DNA of 64,000 nt, taken from assembly GCA_016508695.1 (NCBI GenBank), contig VNKQ01000018.1, positions 248,001 to 312,000 on the forward strand. The letters are read 5' to 3'. Both the position numbers and the translations under genes were made by a program. This stretch comes from Hyphodiscus hymeniophilus (lineage: Eukaryota > Ascomycota > Leotiomycetes > Helotiales > Hyphodiscaceae). Positions 1 through 11,518 of the stretch are shown here, piece by piece. Numbering within the stretch: the first letter of the stretch is position 1; each line of letters begins with the position of its first letter. The notes beneath the pieces are model-generated. The model searched no databases and was not told where the DNA came from. It was given only the letters and a program-made list of their open reading frames with translations.

Positions 1-1753
1 TCGAACTCGACCTCGCCTTCCAGCTCCCAGCCAGGGTATAGTCTGGGTTTCTATCTAGGTGTCTATGTTGCTTTCTCTGCTGCCTCTGCACTCGTCGGTA
101 TTTTCCGATATTACTATGTGTATACTGGTGCCATTCGTGCTTCTCGTGTCCTCTTCGACAAACTTTGCTTCACAATTCTACGAACACCGTTGAGATGGAT
201 GGATACTGTGCCGCTGGGTAGGATCTTGAATCGCTTCACCGCAGACTTCAATGTCGTTGATTCTCGTCTATCGAATGACTTCTCATTCGGAATGAATAAC
301 ATCTTCCGCCTTTTCGGAGTCATAGTCGCTGGGTTGGTGTCCTCCCTTTGCTCCCCTATCCCTATCTCTAATATTACCACACAGTATCTTTGTATCGCCA
401 TACGTGATACTACTTTCAGTATCACTCCTCTCGGTCTGCATTTACATCGCATCCATCTACCTCATGGGTGCCCGCGAAGTAAAGCGCCTCGAATCGAATG
501 CCAAGTCCCCCATATTCGAACAGTTCGGCTCAGCCCTCACAGGCGTAAGCACAATCCGTGCCTTCTCAAAAACAGATACATATATTGAACGCATGTTCCG
601 CAAAATCGATGACCACAGCAAAACATTTTGGTATCTCTGGGCCTTTAATCGTTGGATGGGCGTACGTATGGCTTTTGTCGGCGGCTTCTTCGCGACTGTC
701 GTAGCAGCCATTATTCTGTTGCTCCCCAACGTAGACGCCTCGCTCGCTGGATTCGCCCTCTCTTTCGCACTGGAATACGGCTCCACAGTCATTTGGGCAA
801 TTCGTCATTACACGAATTTAGAACTGGACATGAACGCTGCGGAACGCATAATTGAGTACTCGAACTTAGAGACCGAGTCTCTCGAAGGTGCAGACCCACC
901 GGCAGCTTGGCCCAGTGAAGGTCGACTCGAAGTCAACGACCTCGTTGTAGCTTACGCCCCTGATCTACCTCCTGTTCTTAAAGGCCTCACCTTCCGTGTT
1001 GAGCGCAACGAACGCGTTGGCGTCGTGGGACGTACTGGAGCAGGAAAGTCTTCGCTCACATTAGCATTGTTCCGTTTCTTAGAGGCGAGTGAAGGAAGTA
1101 TCCACATCGACGGCCTCGACATCTCGAAGATAAAGCTCCACTCCCTACGCTCGCGCCTAGCCATCATTCCCCAGGATCCTGTATTATTCTCTGGAACCGT
1201 GAGATCGAATCTTGATGCCTTTGACGACCACACGGACTCCGAACTCCGCGATGCATTGGAACGCGTCCATCTCGTCTCCCCCTCTGCGTTCACCACTCCC
1301 CCGAATGAGATTCCCGACACCGAGAGCTCATCGCCTATCCAGAGCTCCTCCCAAAACAAAAATACCAATCCCTTTCGCTCTCTCACATCCCCCATCTCCG
1401 AAGGTGGGTTGAATCTATCCCAAGGACAGCGCCAACTTTTGTGCCTTGCACGTGCCATCGTATCCCGCCCTAAAATCATGGTCCTGGATGAAGCTACCTC
1501 CGCGGTGGACATGGCCACCGATACGTTGATCCAGCGGAGCATCAGAGAAGAATTTGGTGACTCCACATTAGTGGTTATTGCACACAGGTTGAGTACTATC
1601 GCGGACTTCGACAAGATTCTCGTGCTAGATGATGGCAAGGTTGCGGAATTCGGGACACCGAAAGATTTGATGGGTATTAAGGTTGGGGTGTTCAAAGGCA
1701 TGGTAGGCGAGAGTGGCGAGAGATCAAAATTGGAGGAGATGATTTTGGGATGA
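1..1753 (+). CDS. ABC transporter, ABCC/MRP type (C-terminal half, cut by window start)
   Basis: ATP-driven membrane exporter of the multidrug-resistance-associated (ABCC) family, which typically moves conjugates or lipophilic compounds across plasma or vacuolar membranes. The frame is open from base 1, so the 5' part lies outside the window. Visible in order: most of the second transmembrane domain, with a short intron at about 333/339-384 (acceptor CACAG; two donors fit), then the second nucleotide-binding domain. That domain has Walker A GRTGAGKSS (about 1027-1053), signature LSQGQ, Walker B IMVLDEATSAVD and H-loop AHRLST. A Ser/Pro/Asn-rich insert of roughly 40 residues sits between the Q-loop region and the signature, as is common in fungal members. 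The catalytic motifs look intact. The substrate cannot be told from sequence. Confidence 0.93.
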
Positions 1754-3096
1754 AACGCATTTTAGCTCGGAGTTCTTTCCCACAGTTGCCAAAAGTGGAT
1801 TTGACTGGGGTGTTTGGGGAGTTTTGTGAACTGTTCAGACGCATTGCTTGCCTCTTGCTTTTACTGTACATGATTCTAAGATAATGGTCGATTGCAGCAT
1901 GGCTATTCAACTACAATATTTTGTACACCTCAGGTCGCATCTTCTAAGATACAGCCTCCTGCATCTCGCCGCTTTCTCACGCACATCCTTTGACCCTTCT
2001 CTCACAAGTTACGCTATCATCTCCTAAGCCTCCACCCAGCACAATCACTTAGGCATAATCACTACCATCTCACCAGCTCCTCAGAGCTCGTCAAACCCCA
2101 CCAAGCCTTTCTCCACGCCTGTCATATTACCCGCACCCCATTCTTCCCCCATATATACATTCGATCTCCCTCACACGGACGCAAATCTCTCCCCTTCCAT
2201 CCACCATACCACAAACCCGTCTCCCAACCCCTCACAGCACCCTGCCTCACCAGCCGTACCAATTATAATCCGCAGAGCCGGTACGACAAGTAACACAACG
2301 TTTATGTTCCCTTGAGAAAGCGGGACCGTGCATGCAGAAGCGTACGGTGTACATCACCTTATGTATTATCCATGTTGATGTTCCATATGTAAACTGGCTA
2401 CTTGCAGAGCAAGCTTCCAGGGGGCTGGGAGGGGTTAGAGGATGGGGCCTAGTGGATGGGGCGGGAAGCTTGTTAGGGGCGCGAGTTGATTGAGTGTGCA
2501 TAGGGTCCGGACTTGGATTCTGGCTTGACATACATGATACCAGCGTTAGGTAGTCTGTGAGATTGGGGTCAGAGGAGTCGGGAGAGTCGGGGGAGTCTGG
2601 AGAGTCTGGAGAGTCTGGGGAAGGACGTTGAAGAGGGAGCTGGTGTGAGAATATAGATAATGAAATAGGTGTTGATAGTGAGAACAAGATCACGGAACAG
2701 AGCTTAGAACCAATGTACTTTAGGAATACTATCGCTTTGTGAAATTCAACCATGTAATTAGAAACCATTTAGACATGACACCTGAAATATCTCGAAGCGT
2801 GTACGAGTCACACGATGCTGATCTCCAGGCACATAGTGTTGAGCATTCCAGGAGAAGTCGAGGATTTTTCTCACTCTTACGTTCCCCCCCTCATAGTTTC
2901 TGCAGAAGGTTAGTGAAAGTAATCCGGTTAGAAGGGAGTCTCGCCATCTCGCAAATCCCACTTATTTCAAACGTCTGAGCGATCATGGTCGTCACGACAC
3001 ACAGAGGAACAAACTTGAAAATGCGTTGTGGTCTGCTTTTGTGTATGTTGAGATAATGCTGAAGCTTACCACCAAGGCTACATTTTGTAGCCTGCC
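1754..3096. other. Intergenic region
   Basis: No recognisable gene. It holds the 3' flanks of the ABCC gene (+) and the GH79 gene (-), which converge here. C-rich tracts lie around 2020-2250 and a short 9-bp minisatellite at 2572-2620. A 173-codon minus-strand frame here is low complexity, its Asp-Ser-Pro run coming from the minisatellite, and shows no family motif. Confidence 0.6.
2572..2620. repeat. 9-bp minisatellite, about five copies
   Basis: Imperfect tandem copies of a unit close to GAGTCTGGA or GAGTCGGGG, seen directly in the sequence. Purine-rich on the plus strand. Confidence 0.8.
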
Positions 3097-4791
3097 TTAT
3101 TCAAACTCCAAGATAGCTGCACTCGAGTCTAGCAGCGACACTGTCACCGTTCTTCCTTTCACCTGCACCTTCTCCCCAACCGTAACATTATGCAGCCTCA
3201 CCGGCTTCCCCTTTTCCAATTCCCAGTTATAGCTCAAGCCATCCCAGGAGATTCCCGATATGGCATCACTTCCATTCGCCTGCAATCTCTTGACACCAAC
3301 CCAACCCCCATAACTTTTCGGCACCGCAAAAGTATAATTCCTGACCGGTCTCGGCACGGTGCTAACGACATCACTCGTGCCATTGACAGTATAGTTATAC
3401 GCATGCATATTAACCACTGCAACCCTCTTCAGCGCTCCCCCGACATACGCCGCATACGCGCTCTCTTCCATATCCACCAACGGCAAATTGGCGATCTGGA
3501 CTTTGCTCTCTACCAAATTCCCCAACATGGCCGCGACAGCAACATTCCCATAATAGGGTGGCTTCGTCCCAAGCGTCGTCTTGTTCGTCTCAATGGGCTG
3601 CCAGGATGCATAGCGGTAATCGGTACCCTGATGCATGTGTACCCGCTGGATTCCGACGGAGGCGCAGTAGAGGTTGAAGTCTAGACCCCAGAGCGCAGCA
3701 CCAAATGAGTTGGAGAGTCCTGGAGCACCTTCGTTGTAGAGACTATTGGTTTCGCCGAGGATGAAGGGAATTCCTGTGTAGGAGAGGGCGTTTTTGAGAG
3801 CAGCTTGTGGGGCGATGGAGTTGACTGTTGAGGAGTGATTCATTATAGTTTTTTGCAGTGTTACGCCGGGCTGGGTGGCTCCCCCAATATAACTGCATTA
3901 TATTAGTAGCTAGAGGAGACGGACGAAGGGGGTCAATACTTGTGAGAAGAAAACAATTTAATGTCTTGGTCTACATCAAGACCATCGGCAAATGTCAAGA
4001 GAGGTTTCAGATGACCGTTGGGTCCTGAAAGCGACGGTGCATAATAGCCATATGATGCATTGGATGTCATGTCTGGACAGTACTTCTCAAGCTGACTCTT
4101 GATGGCTCGAGTTCCATTCAACCATTGGCTGACATATGTGGTCTCATTCCAGCTGGGTGGACGGACTGGGCCTTGCGATGAGGTAGAGTAGAGATCCGGC
4201 TCATTACCATATTCCCACCAAAGGAGCTTCCCTCCTTGCAATGCTCTGCATGCTAGTGGTACTGTTTCCAGCAGAGTTTCCCAGCCAGCTGAATTATTAC
4301 CGCCGAGACCTAAATTGAACCCGTGAATGAATTTCGTGCCTGGCCAGGTGCTGTATGACTCGAAATATGACGGGCCAATAAATAGGGTAGTAGGGTAGTC
4401 AACGGATCGCGCGGGGTTAATTGTCCCATTTGTGGCTTCTTTGAGACTAGCATTGTAAAGTGCGTAGTCTTGGGTATTACCGCCGACTCGAATGTAGGGT
4501 TTGGTACCCGTAAGAGCTCCAAGGTTGTTGAGTAAGTTGTTGGAGAACGTGTTTGGTGAGGAAGAGTTTCCTGGCTGAGGTCAGAGGCGAGTGAAACCTG
4601 GAATTGGAGAAGAGCGTACCTGCAAAGTCCGGGAAGAAGGCGAATTCAATCGAGTAACTGACGAAGGCCTCCAGAAGAGGAGCACTGGTGTTCGTTGGTG
4701 GAATGCTACTCACTTGAATTGCACTTGTTTGAGCCCATGCTACGCAGTAAAGAGAGCTGGCCAAAGCCAGAAGCTTGAATGCTCTGGCCAT
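3097..4791 (-). CDS. Secreted glycoside hydrolase family 79 (beta-glucuronidase-like)
   Basis: Predicted extracellular retaining glycosidase; fungal GH79 members release glucuronic acid or 4-O-methyl-glucuronic acid from proteoglycans such as arabinogalactan proteins. Three exons: 4791-4620, 4570-3940 and 3892-3097, joined at GT-AG introns, giving 532 residues in phase. The N-terminus is a signal peptide (charged start, then hydrophobic LLALASSLYCVAWA). The expected acid/base Glu lies in GNEPD (E181) and the expected nucleophile Glu in ILGETNS (E315). Many N-glycosylation sequons fit secretion. The C-terminal beta-rich part resembles the GH79 C-terminal domain. Which aglycone is preferred cannot be read from sequence. 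Confidence 0.93.
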
Positions 4792-5551
4792 TTTGGTTCA
4801 AAAAGATAGCGTATACTGAGGGTGGAAGGAGAAGATGTGGTTGAGCATGCAGTGAAGTAGAGGGTAGTGAGTGAAATATATACCTTCCCCGCATTGACTT
4901 CTGGGATCGTAGAGCCCGGCAGATCTGTTGAATGCCTGCACTTACATATCATGATGATATCAATCTCACCAGAATTTGAAGCACTTCGGACAATTATGTC
5001 GGTTGCTACTAGGAAGTTTGGCCGAGAGAAATGGTTAAATAGGAAGCGCTCCTCTTACAATGCTCATTCTAACGGGCGGGCTTTGACGGTCTTGGTGATG
5101 ATGTAAGGTACGGCTATGTACTCGAATTTGCGGGGTAAGATGTATTGATTATGACTTGAATTCCTTGATCAAGTACTAATAAGTTTGGACGAGTCGTTGA
5201 AGATATTACATTTTGACCAGGCCCGCTTTTACCCCTTGTTTTCCAATTCAAGCCGATGTCCGACAAAATGAAGCCGACTGGGCCGACCAATGCCTGCTCA
5301 AGTGATGGTCACGTGATAATAGTGGCGTCACATGATATGATGCTGAGGGTTTTCACAACAAGGAAGATTGATATACATTTCACAGGCTGTTTGTCAACCA
5401 CAAATTAAGTCAGTACTTATGCGTGGAAGTAACTGCATATTGGATTCATGCCATCGAGGTGAGGCACCGCTAGTTGTTAGCCGTCAGCGATTTATACCTG
5501 AAACTTGGTCGATTTGAGTCTCTGAGTTTGGCGTTAAAGAGCTCGAGCGCG
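4792..5551. promoter_or_regulatory. Divergent intergenic region between the GH79 gene and the Zn2Cys6 gene
   Basis: About 760 bp carrying the 5' regions of both genes. I see no coding frame with family motifs and no clear TATA box at a convincing distance. The segment 5280-5350 holds TGATGGTCACGTGATAATAG, containing an E-box-like CACGTG core, but nothing ties it to a specific factor. Confidence 0.4.
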
Positions 5552-8170
5552 ATGGAAAATTTCCCACTCTCTGCTGTAAGTGACGGCTATTCTTCTTACT
5601 TGAGTGCAAAATGTATTCCGTGGCTAATCAATGACATAGTGCAATGCTTGCTATTCGAGAAAGGTGGGGTCAAATTCCTCACAGTACCCTCTCTGTTTTC
5701 CTATTGCCAACGCCATTTCTTACAGACTTTCGTATGTAGATTCGATGCGATAGAGGTGATCCATGCGCAAACTGTCAAGACTCAAGATCAAGGTGTCTAC
5801 GGAAAAAACAGAAGCAGGTCCGAAAGCCACGGGAAGCTGACATGTAAGTTGTCCAAATTCAAATAGGACTCAAGGAGGACGCACTGACGGTCATCCAAGA
5901 GAAAATGCAATTCGAGAGATCAAAGCCTCTGTTTCGGATGTCCAGAACTCCGTTGGGCACTTAATGTCTATGAACCCAAATAGATCGAAGGCACAGTCAC
6001 CTAGGAGTAGGCAGTCCTCTCTTACTCCAACAACCGACACGAGCAGACAGAGCACTGAGGCACTTCTCAGAAAACGAACAAGTGCAACAGCATTTGAGAC
6101 TGCAAGTCCAGTAGAGAGAACGCATTCCTCTAAACGGGCCTCGAGTCCGAGGAACCTCTTCGGAAAGGCTTATTCCCCGCCGCATTTTTCGACAACGGAA
6201 GCTCAGACTTTGATTCTTAGGGAACTTGCAACTGGTTCTAACTTGAGTGCCGAGAAAAGGACAGCTTTTCAAACAGCGTTATCATCACTCAGCCAAAATG
6301 TGCGCAAAACACGACCAGAAGGGGATAAATGTACGCTGGGGGATTGGAAGGGAAGGACCTTCTCGAGAGTCCCTCTGTACCACCTGCATCTGTCGTTCAA
6401 TGGATGACTCAAGGTAAGTACCCCTCGAACACTCAAAGTTTCTACTCACATAGTATGAAATTATAGCGAGGGGTAGGCATTCGTTCTGTGTGCCTGATAC
6501 TTTGCCATTGTTATCACGGCGGACACTCTTCAAAATGTCGAGGAGGCTTCTCGATTCGAATGATGCACGCGAACACATTGCGACTCTAATATGTATTAAC
6601 TCTTGTGTCGCATACTTTCTCTATGACCACATCGTACTTTGGGGAAACAAATTTGGATCAGAAGACCCTCTACGAAAAGAAATCGACACTTACTTCAATA
6701 CTGCTCGCGCTGCGATACCACACCTCAATCTCATGGGACCATCGACGCTGGCTAACCTACAAGCACTACAATTCGGGGCAAGCCACCTCGCACCTCCCTA
6801 GATCTCCGCTGACGATTCATCAGGCTGTCAATGCTCAGGAAGTGGGCGACATAGATTCTGCGTGGAGGTTTACAAGTGCCGCAAGCACAATTGCTTACGC
6901 TCTAGATTTGCACAAGATGTCAAATCCATTCACAGAAGACCGTACAGACGAAGCGGTTGAGGCTTTCGCTTGCTTTGGATTTACTTATATGCAAGATAAG
7001 GGACTGGCTATGAATCTCGGGAGGCCTGCATGTCTTCAGGATATTTACATAGAGGAGGGAGTCTTTGAACGGCCTATTCAGGAAGAGCCTCGACCAACTC
7101 TGTTCTATGAACATCTCAAACTAGCACGAGTCCAAGGTAGGATTATCACAGATTTGCATTCTGCGGCTCGCTCTTCGACATCAAACGTCAATCGAGTTGT
7201 CACAGAGATCCTAGAAAAGATGGAAGAATTATGGGAATCATCGCAGGAGGTTGGCTCTCCGAACTTCCTCAACTCATACCTCATTTACTGACCTGAATGA
7301 ACCGACAGTTTCGAAGAACACCCCTGAACTTGGGAAACGAGGCAGACGCCGAGCTCGAGTTTGCGATGTACGATTTCGCATTCTATTCAATTAAGACGGT
7401 GCTTCTACATTCAGGAAGTGAGAAGTCACGAACCCCCGAGCTTGCTGAAGCATGCATAAATGCTGCACGAGCCTCATTCGCCGAAATCCAACATATGAGA
7501 GAAATGGGAGGAGAAGAAAGAGAAATTGGAGACTCGCGGCTGAGCATCGATGGTCTGATATCTTTGGGCAATTGGTAAACCGCCAAAGCGTTTCCCGTTG
7601 GTGTAATCTTTTTGCTGATTTTACCTTAGGACGATTTTGTATTATCCATTCACGCCCTTCTTCGTGCTTTTCTGCAATTCCATCTCGACGGGCAACCAGA
7701 GCGATCTTGCGTCCATGAAACGATTTGTCGACTACCTCGCCGAGCTGAAAGAGCACGGGAACCGTCCGTTGGCAATGCTCCACAAACTATGTATTCCATT
7801 CCTGAACCTGGCCATATGTGTTTTGGAATCAACCGGAAGTAATAACAACCAGCCTAAGCAGATAGCTGCAGCACCAGGGACCACAGCCGAACGATTTAGC
7901 AGCATTCCTGGTACAAGCACCTTCCATGTCGTTCCTCAGCCCGTATCTGAGCTCTCATATCAGCATCAGGTCCCTATGATAGACCAACCGATGTTGCAGG
8001 ACAGCGATATGCCGCCAGGCTTCCCCACATCTACTTCAGTGCCTGCAGACGACATGTTCTGGCAGCTGATGGATGCGCAGCCACGGCTACAGTGGCTGGA
8101 CTCCGACTTCTCCGGGCTAGAACAAGCTTGGGGTGATGCTGGATTTGGGAACTCGGAATTTATGCTATAA
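5552..8170 (+). CDS. Zn2Cys6 transcription factor with fungal-specific regulatory domain
   Basis: Sequence-specific nuclear regulator. The zinc cluster is split over three exons and reads C9-X2-C12-X6-C19-X5-C25-X2-C28-X6-C35, followed by a basic KKQKQ linker. The fungal middle-homology region follows, with motifs such as NAQEVGD, AW and ALDLHK, then the conserved YYPFTPFF stretch. Nine exons give 728 residues in phase: 5552-5575, 5640-5663, 5740-5843, 5867-6299, 6356-6413, 6467-6777, 6824-7249, 7309-7574 and 7630-8170. The intron at 6778-6823 has a GC donor. The intron at 6300-6355 (GTGCGC to GGGAAG) is the least certain but is what brings the two frames together. The start was chosen because exon one (MENFPLSA) leads directly into the first Cys of the zinc cluster. 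Its target genes are unknown; the next gene downstream on the same strand is an SSADH. Confidence 0.9.
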
Positions 8171-8771
8171 CCTTCCAAATGAAAGGAGGGCGTCCAGGAT
8201 TAAGGTTAGAATTGGAAAATTCTGGGACACTTAAGAAGTTTGTACTTGGAGTAAGAAATATATCATAGATATATACTCTTCAGATGTGGAATAAAATCTA
8301 GGAGATTATGTTTGAAGACTTGGTTCTTTTCATCGAGAAAGTCCGTTGCTCATAGTGGGGCGCGGCGTCAATGGCGCGTTCAAATTGAACTCTCAGCATC
8401 CACAATCAGCCATCTAGCCTTTCTTCCTGTCCAACTCGAAGGAATATTTGTAAAACTCGGATCAATGAACCTACTTCACTACGGAGGTATCCCCCGTACC
8501 ATCTCCAGAATCTACTCCTGCATCCACAAAGTCCAGATGCGGTTAGCGTTGCCCCTCACTCACAGCGAGGGAAGCGAGCTAGAATCCCGACGTCATTCCA
8601 AGCTCTCTCTAGGTAGCCAAACGCCCCCTATTATTTTCGGAATCCAGCGAGCCAATTGTACCACCAATTGTACCACCACCCCATTCTCAGATCTCTAGCT
8701 TTCAATGCCATTACCTCGGGCAAGCTCTTAAGAACTAACTACACACGGAGCCCGTCTCCATCTCCTTCAAA
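8171..8771. promoter_or_regulatory. 3' flank of the Zn2Cys6 gene and promoter region of the SSADH gene
   Basis: About 600 bp. An AATAAA-type poly(A) signal lies near 8290 (GGAATAAAATC). The sequence just before the SSADH start is C/T-rich. A repeated ACCAATTGT element occurs twice in a row around 8655-8680. No gene seen. Confidence 0.45.
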
Positions 8772-10539
8772 ATGAACACCCCCGCCCTCTTCAGATCCAG
8801 CTCGACAGCTCTACGAACAGCTTCACGATCCCGATTTCAAGCTTCTACCATACCCAACTTGTGTTTCAGGAATACATACGCCATGTCTCATACTGTGCCG
8901 AAGCTCAATGATCCGTCTTTGTTGAAAACGAACGTTGCATACGTGAACGGATCTTGGGTGAAGGCAGCGAGCGGAAAGACGTTCGAGGTGTTTGGTAACC
9001 CACGACCTTCTACATTCTATGATGGACTGAGTTACTAATATGTTGTACTTGTAGATCCATCATCCGGTAAACTAATAGGCACAGCGCCCGAATTCGATGC
9101 CGCAGACACGAAAGCCGCCATCGATGCCGCAGCCGCCGCTTTCCCCTCCTTCAAGACTAAGACCGGCCGCGAAAGGTCGAAACTGCTGCGGAAATGGTAT
9201 GACTTGATGGTATGTTACCTCGCACTCGATAACAAGCAAACTTTGACACAAGTGGCAGGTTGAGAATAGCGAGGACATTGCGAAACTCATAACCTGGGAG
9301 AACGGTAAGCCTATGGCAGATGCGAAGGGAGAAGCAGCATATGCAGCCAATTTTTTCGAGTGGTTCAGTGAAGAGGCTCCACGAGTATACGGTGATACAA
9401 TTCCTGCCTCGATTCCTGGCAACAGAGTCGTTACATACAAAGAGCCAGTCGGAGTGTGCGGGCTTATTACGCCGTAAGAATTCTTCTTCTGCCATCTGTC
9501 AACAGGAACTGATGTAAATGACAGATGGAACTTCCCCGCCGCAATGATCACCCGTAAAATCGGCCCTGCTCTAGCAGCCGGCTGCACCGTGGTTGCCAAA
9601 TCTCCTGGTGAAACCCCTTTCACCTCCCTCGCCCTCGCAGAACTCGCTCACCGAGCTGGCATCCCGAAGGGTGTTGTCAACATCGTCAGCGCACTCAAAA
9701 ACACGGCTGAGGTTGGCGAGGTTCTCACCACTTCTCCCATCGTCAAGAAAGTCTCGTTCACAGGCTCCACTGGTGTCGGAAAACTTCTCATGAAACAAGC
9801 CTCCTCAACACTCAAGAAATTATCCTTCGAGCTCGGAGGAAATTCTCCATTTATCGTCTTCGATGATGCGGATCTAGATATCGCCGTCGCGGGTGCCATC
9901 ACTTCGAAATTCCGCTCTTCGGGACAGACGTGCGTATGTGCGAACAGAATATTTGTCCAAGAAGGAATCCACGACGAATTCGTCGAGAAGTTCGCCGCAA
10001 AGGTCAAGGAATTCAAAGTTGGAGGCGGATACACTGAAGGCGTTACACACGGTCCCCTCATCCACGATCGTGCAATCAACAAGGTCGATGCTCATGTCCG
10101 AGATGCGGAGAAAAAAGGTGGAAAGGTTATCCAGGGTGGCCAGAAGATGCCTGAGCTTGGCTCAAACTTCTTCCAACCTACAGTCATCACGGGAATGACA
10201 ACTGATATGGCACTCGCTAGTGAAGAGACATTTGGACCGGTCGCAGGACTGTTTAAGTTCAGCACTGAGGAGGAGGTCATCAAGATCGCGAATGCCGCGG
10301 ATGTTGGTCTAGCAGGATACTTTTTCTCGCGGGATTTGCAGAGGGTGCAAAGAGTGGCGGAGGCATTGGAGGTCGGTATGGTGGGCGTCAATACAGGATT
10401 GATCAGTGACGCTGCGGCGCCATTTGGTGGAGTCAAGGAATCAGGATTTGGACGCGAGGGATCGAAATATGGTATTGCGGAATACCAGACCACCAAGATG
10501 ATCACCTATGGTGGGATGGGACAGCCGTTACAGAAGTGA
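8772..10539 (+). CDS. Succinate-semialdehyde dehydrogenase, NAD(P)+ (aldehyde dehydrogenase family)
   Basis: Oxidises succinate semialdehyde to succinate, the last step of the GABA shunt. Four exons (8772-8994, 9055-9209, 9259-9473, 9525-10539) give 535 residues in phase. The first 35 or so residues are rich in Ser, Arg and Ala and look like a mitochondrial presequence; a second in-frame Met (AMSHTVPK) would give a cytosolic form. ALDH landmarks: [15 protein letters not shown] nucleotide-binding loop, general base Glu in FELGGNSPF (E300) and catalytic Cys in [11 protein letters not shown] (C334). The second Cys two residues on (C336) matches the redox-sensitive pair described in SSADH enzymes. 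Closest assignment is the GabD/UGA2 group; other ALDH subfamilies lack this combination. Confidence 0.93.
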
Positions 10540-11518
10540 GCAGTCAAACTGTAATGATAAATGTTAGGAATATATGAGAAAGCTAGTGATATGACAAAAG
10601 CCGAAAGGAGGAGCACTAAGCTCCCATAACAAAGTATCTAAACGATGGTTACAACTATTACTATACCTACTATCTTGACCACAATAGTTAATGTGTCCGT
10701 TTGAGCGTTCGCAAGAAGTATTAAAGCTCTCCTTCCTTTCTTCTCCAATCCCTAATTCTCACATCTCCAGCTTGGCTTTCCTCCCCATCCCTTTCTTTCA
10801 TGCGGCATTATGTCCTTTGAAGCTCTTCGCACAACAATCAAATGTCAGCGTACAAGACTGAAGCCGAAGAAGACGGGAATCTGGTTATTGAGCATGATAT
10901 TTTCATATTTATTATGTGGTTTTATCGCAATAGAGGTACATAATGTACTGTACAATCTCACTTGTCAGAGCCCCCTGGGTAGGTTCAAAGACATCTAGGA
11001 AGAGATAAGATAGTGGTTATGGTTTAGATATATTCGCGCTGAAAGAAATTTCTTAGTAGGAGAAATGAACGAGATGAGATGAGTGCATAGTGGATTCTGG
11101 AAGTCTTGCTACACGAGTACCGGGCTCTTGTTGATGTATTCTTGTTGAAGACTTCGAGCCGTAGCTCTTGTCACGACTTGCAAACTTGATTATCTTATCC
11201 ATTCTTAATCTGGGAGACCGCATGAAAAGGGAGGACTGTATGATAGGCCCAATTTCCTTCGACCAGATACCAGCCCTGGTGACTGGATAGGCATAGAATG
11301 GAGAATTTCAGGGACCACATGCCTGAGCCAAAAACTGCCACAAAGTGTCGGATCCCCTGATTACTGAAAGCTGATGCTCCTGCCAGTGTAAGACCAATGA
11401 TGGTTCTGAACTGAATTCTTAATGACGCATTGTTTGTATGCTACTGGAGATTCTCCCATCCGAGGTGCAAAGCACAATTGAAAGATGTCTAGCGAAGCCA
11501 TTTCCCGTGTGGATAGTA
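10540..11518. other. Intergenic region between convergent genes
   Basis: About 980 bp holding the 3' flanks of the SSADH gene and of the minus-strand O-fucosyltransferase-like gene. No frame with recognisable motifs; A/T-rich stretches around 10900-11060. Confidence 0.5.

Noticed and set aside
952..1701. 249-codon minus-strand frame opposite the ABCC nucleotide-binding domain
   Set aside because: Antisense shadow; the plus strand carries all ABC motifs.
2247..2768. 173-codon minus-strand frame with Asp-Ser-Pro repeats
   Set aside because: Composition comes from the minisatellite; no motif, no signal, and it sits between two convergent genes.
6300..6360. Apparent frameshift in the Zn2Cys6 regulator
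   Set aside because: A 56-nt intron at 6300-6355 joins both frames in phase, so no mutation is needed.
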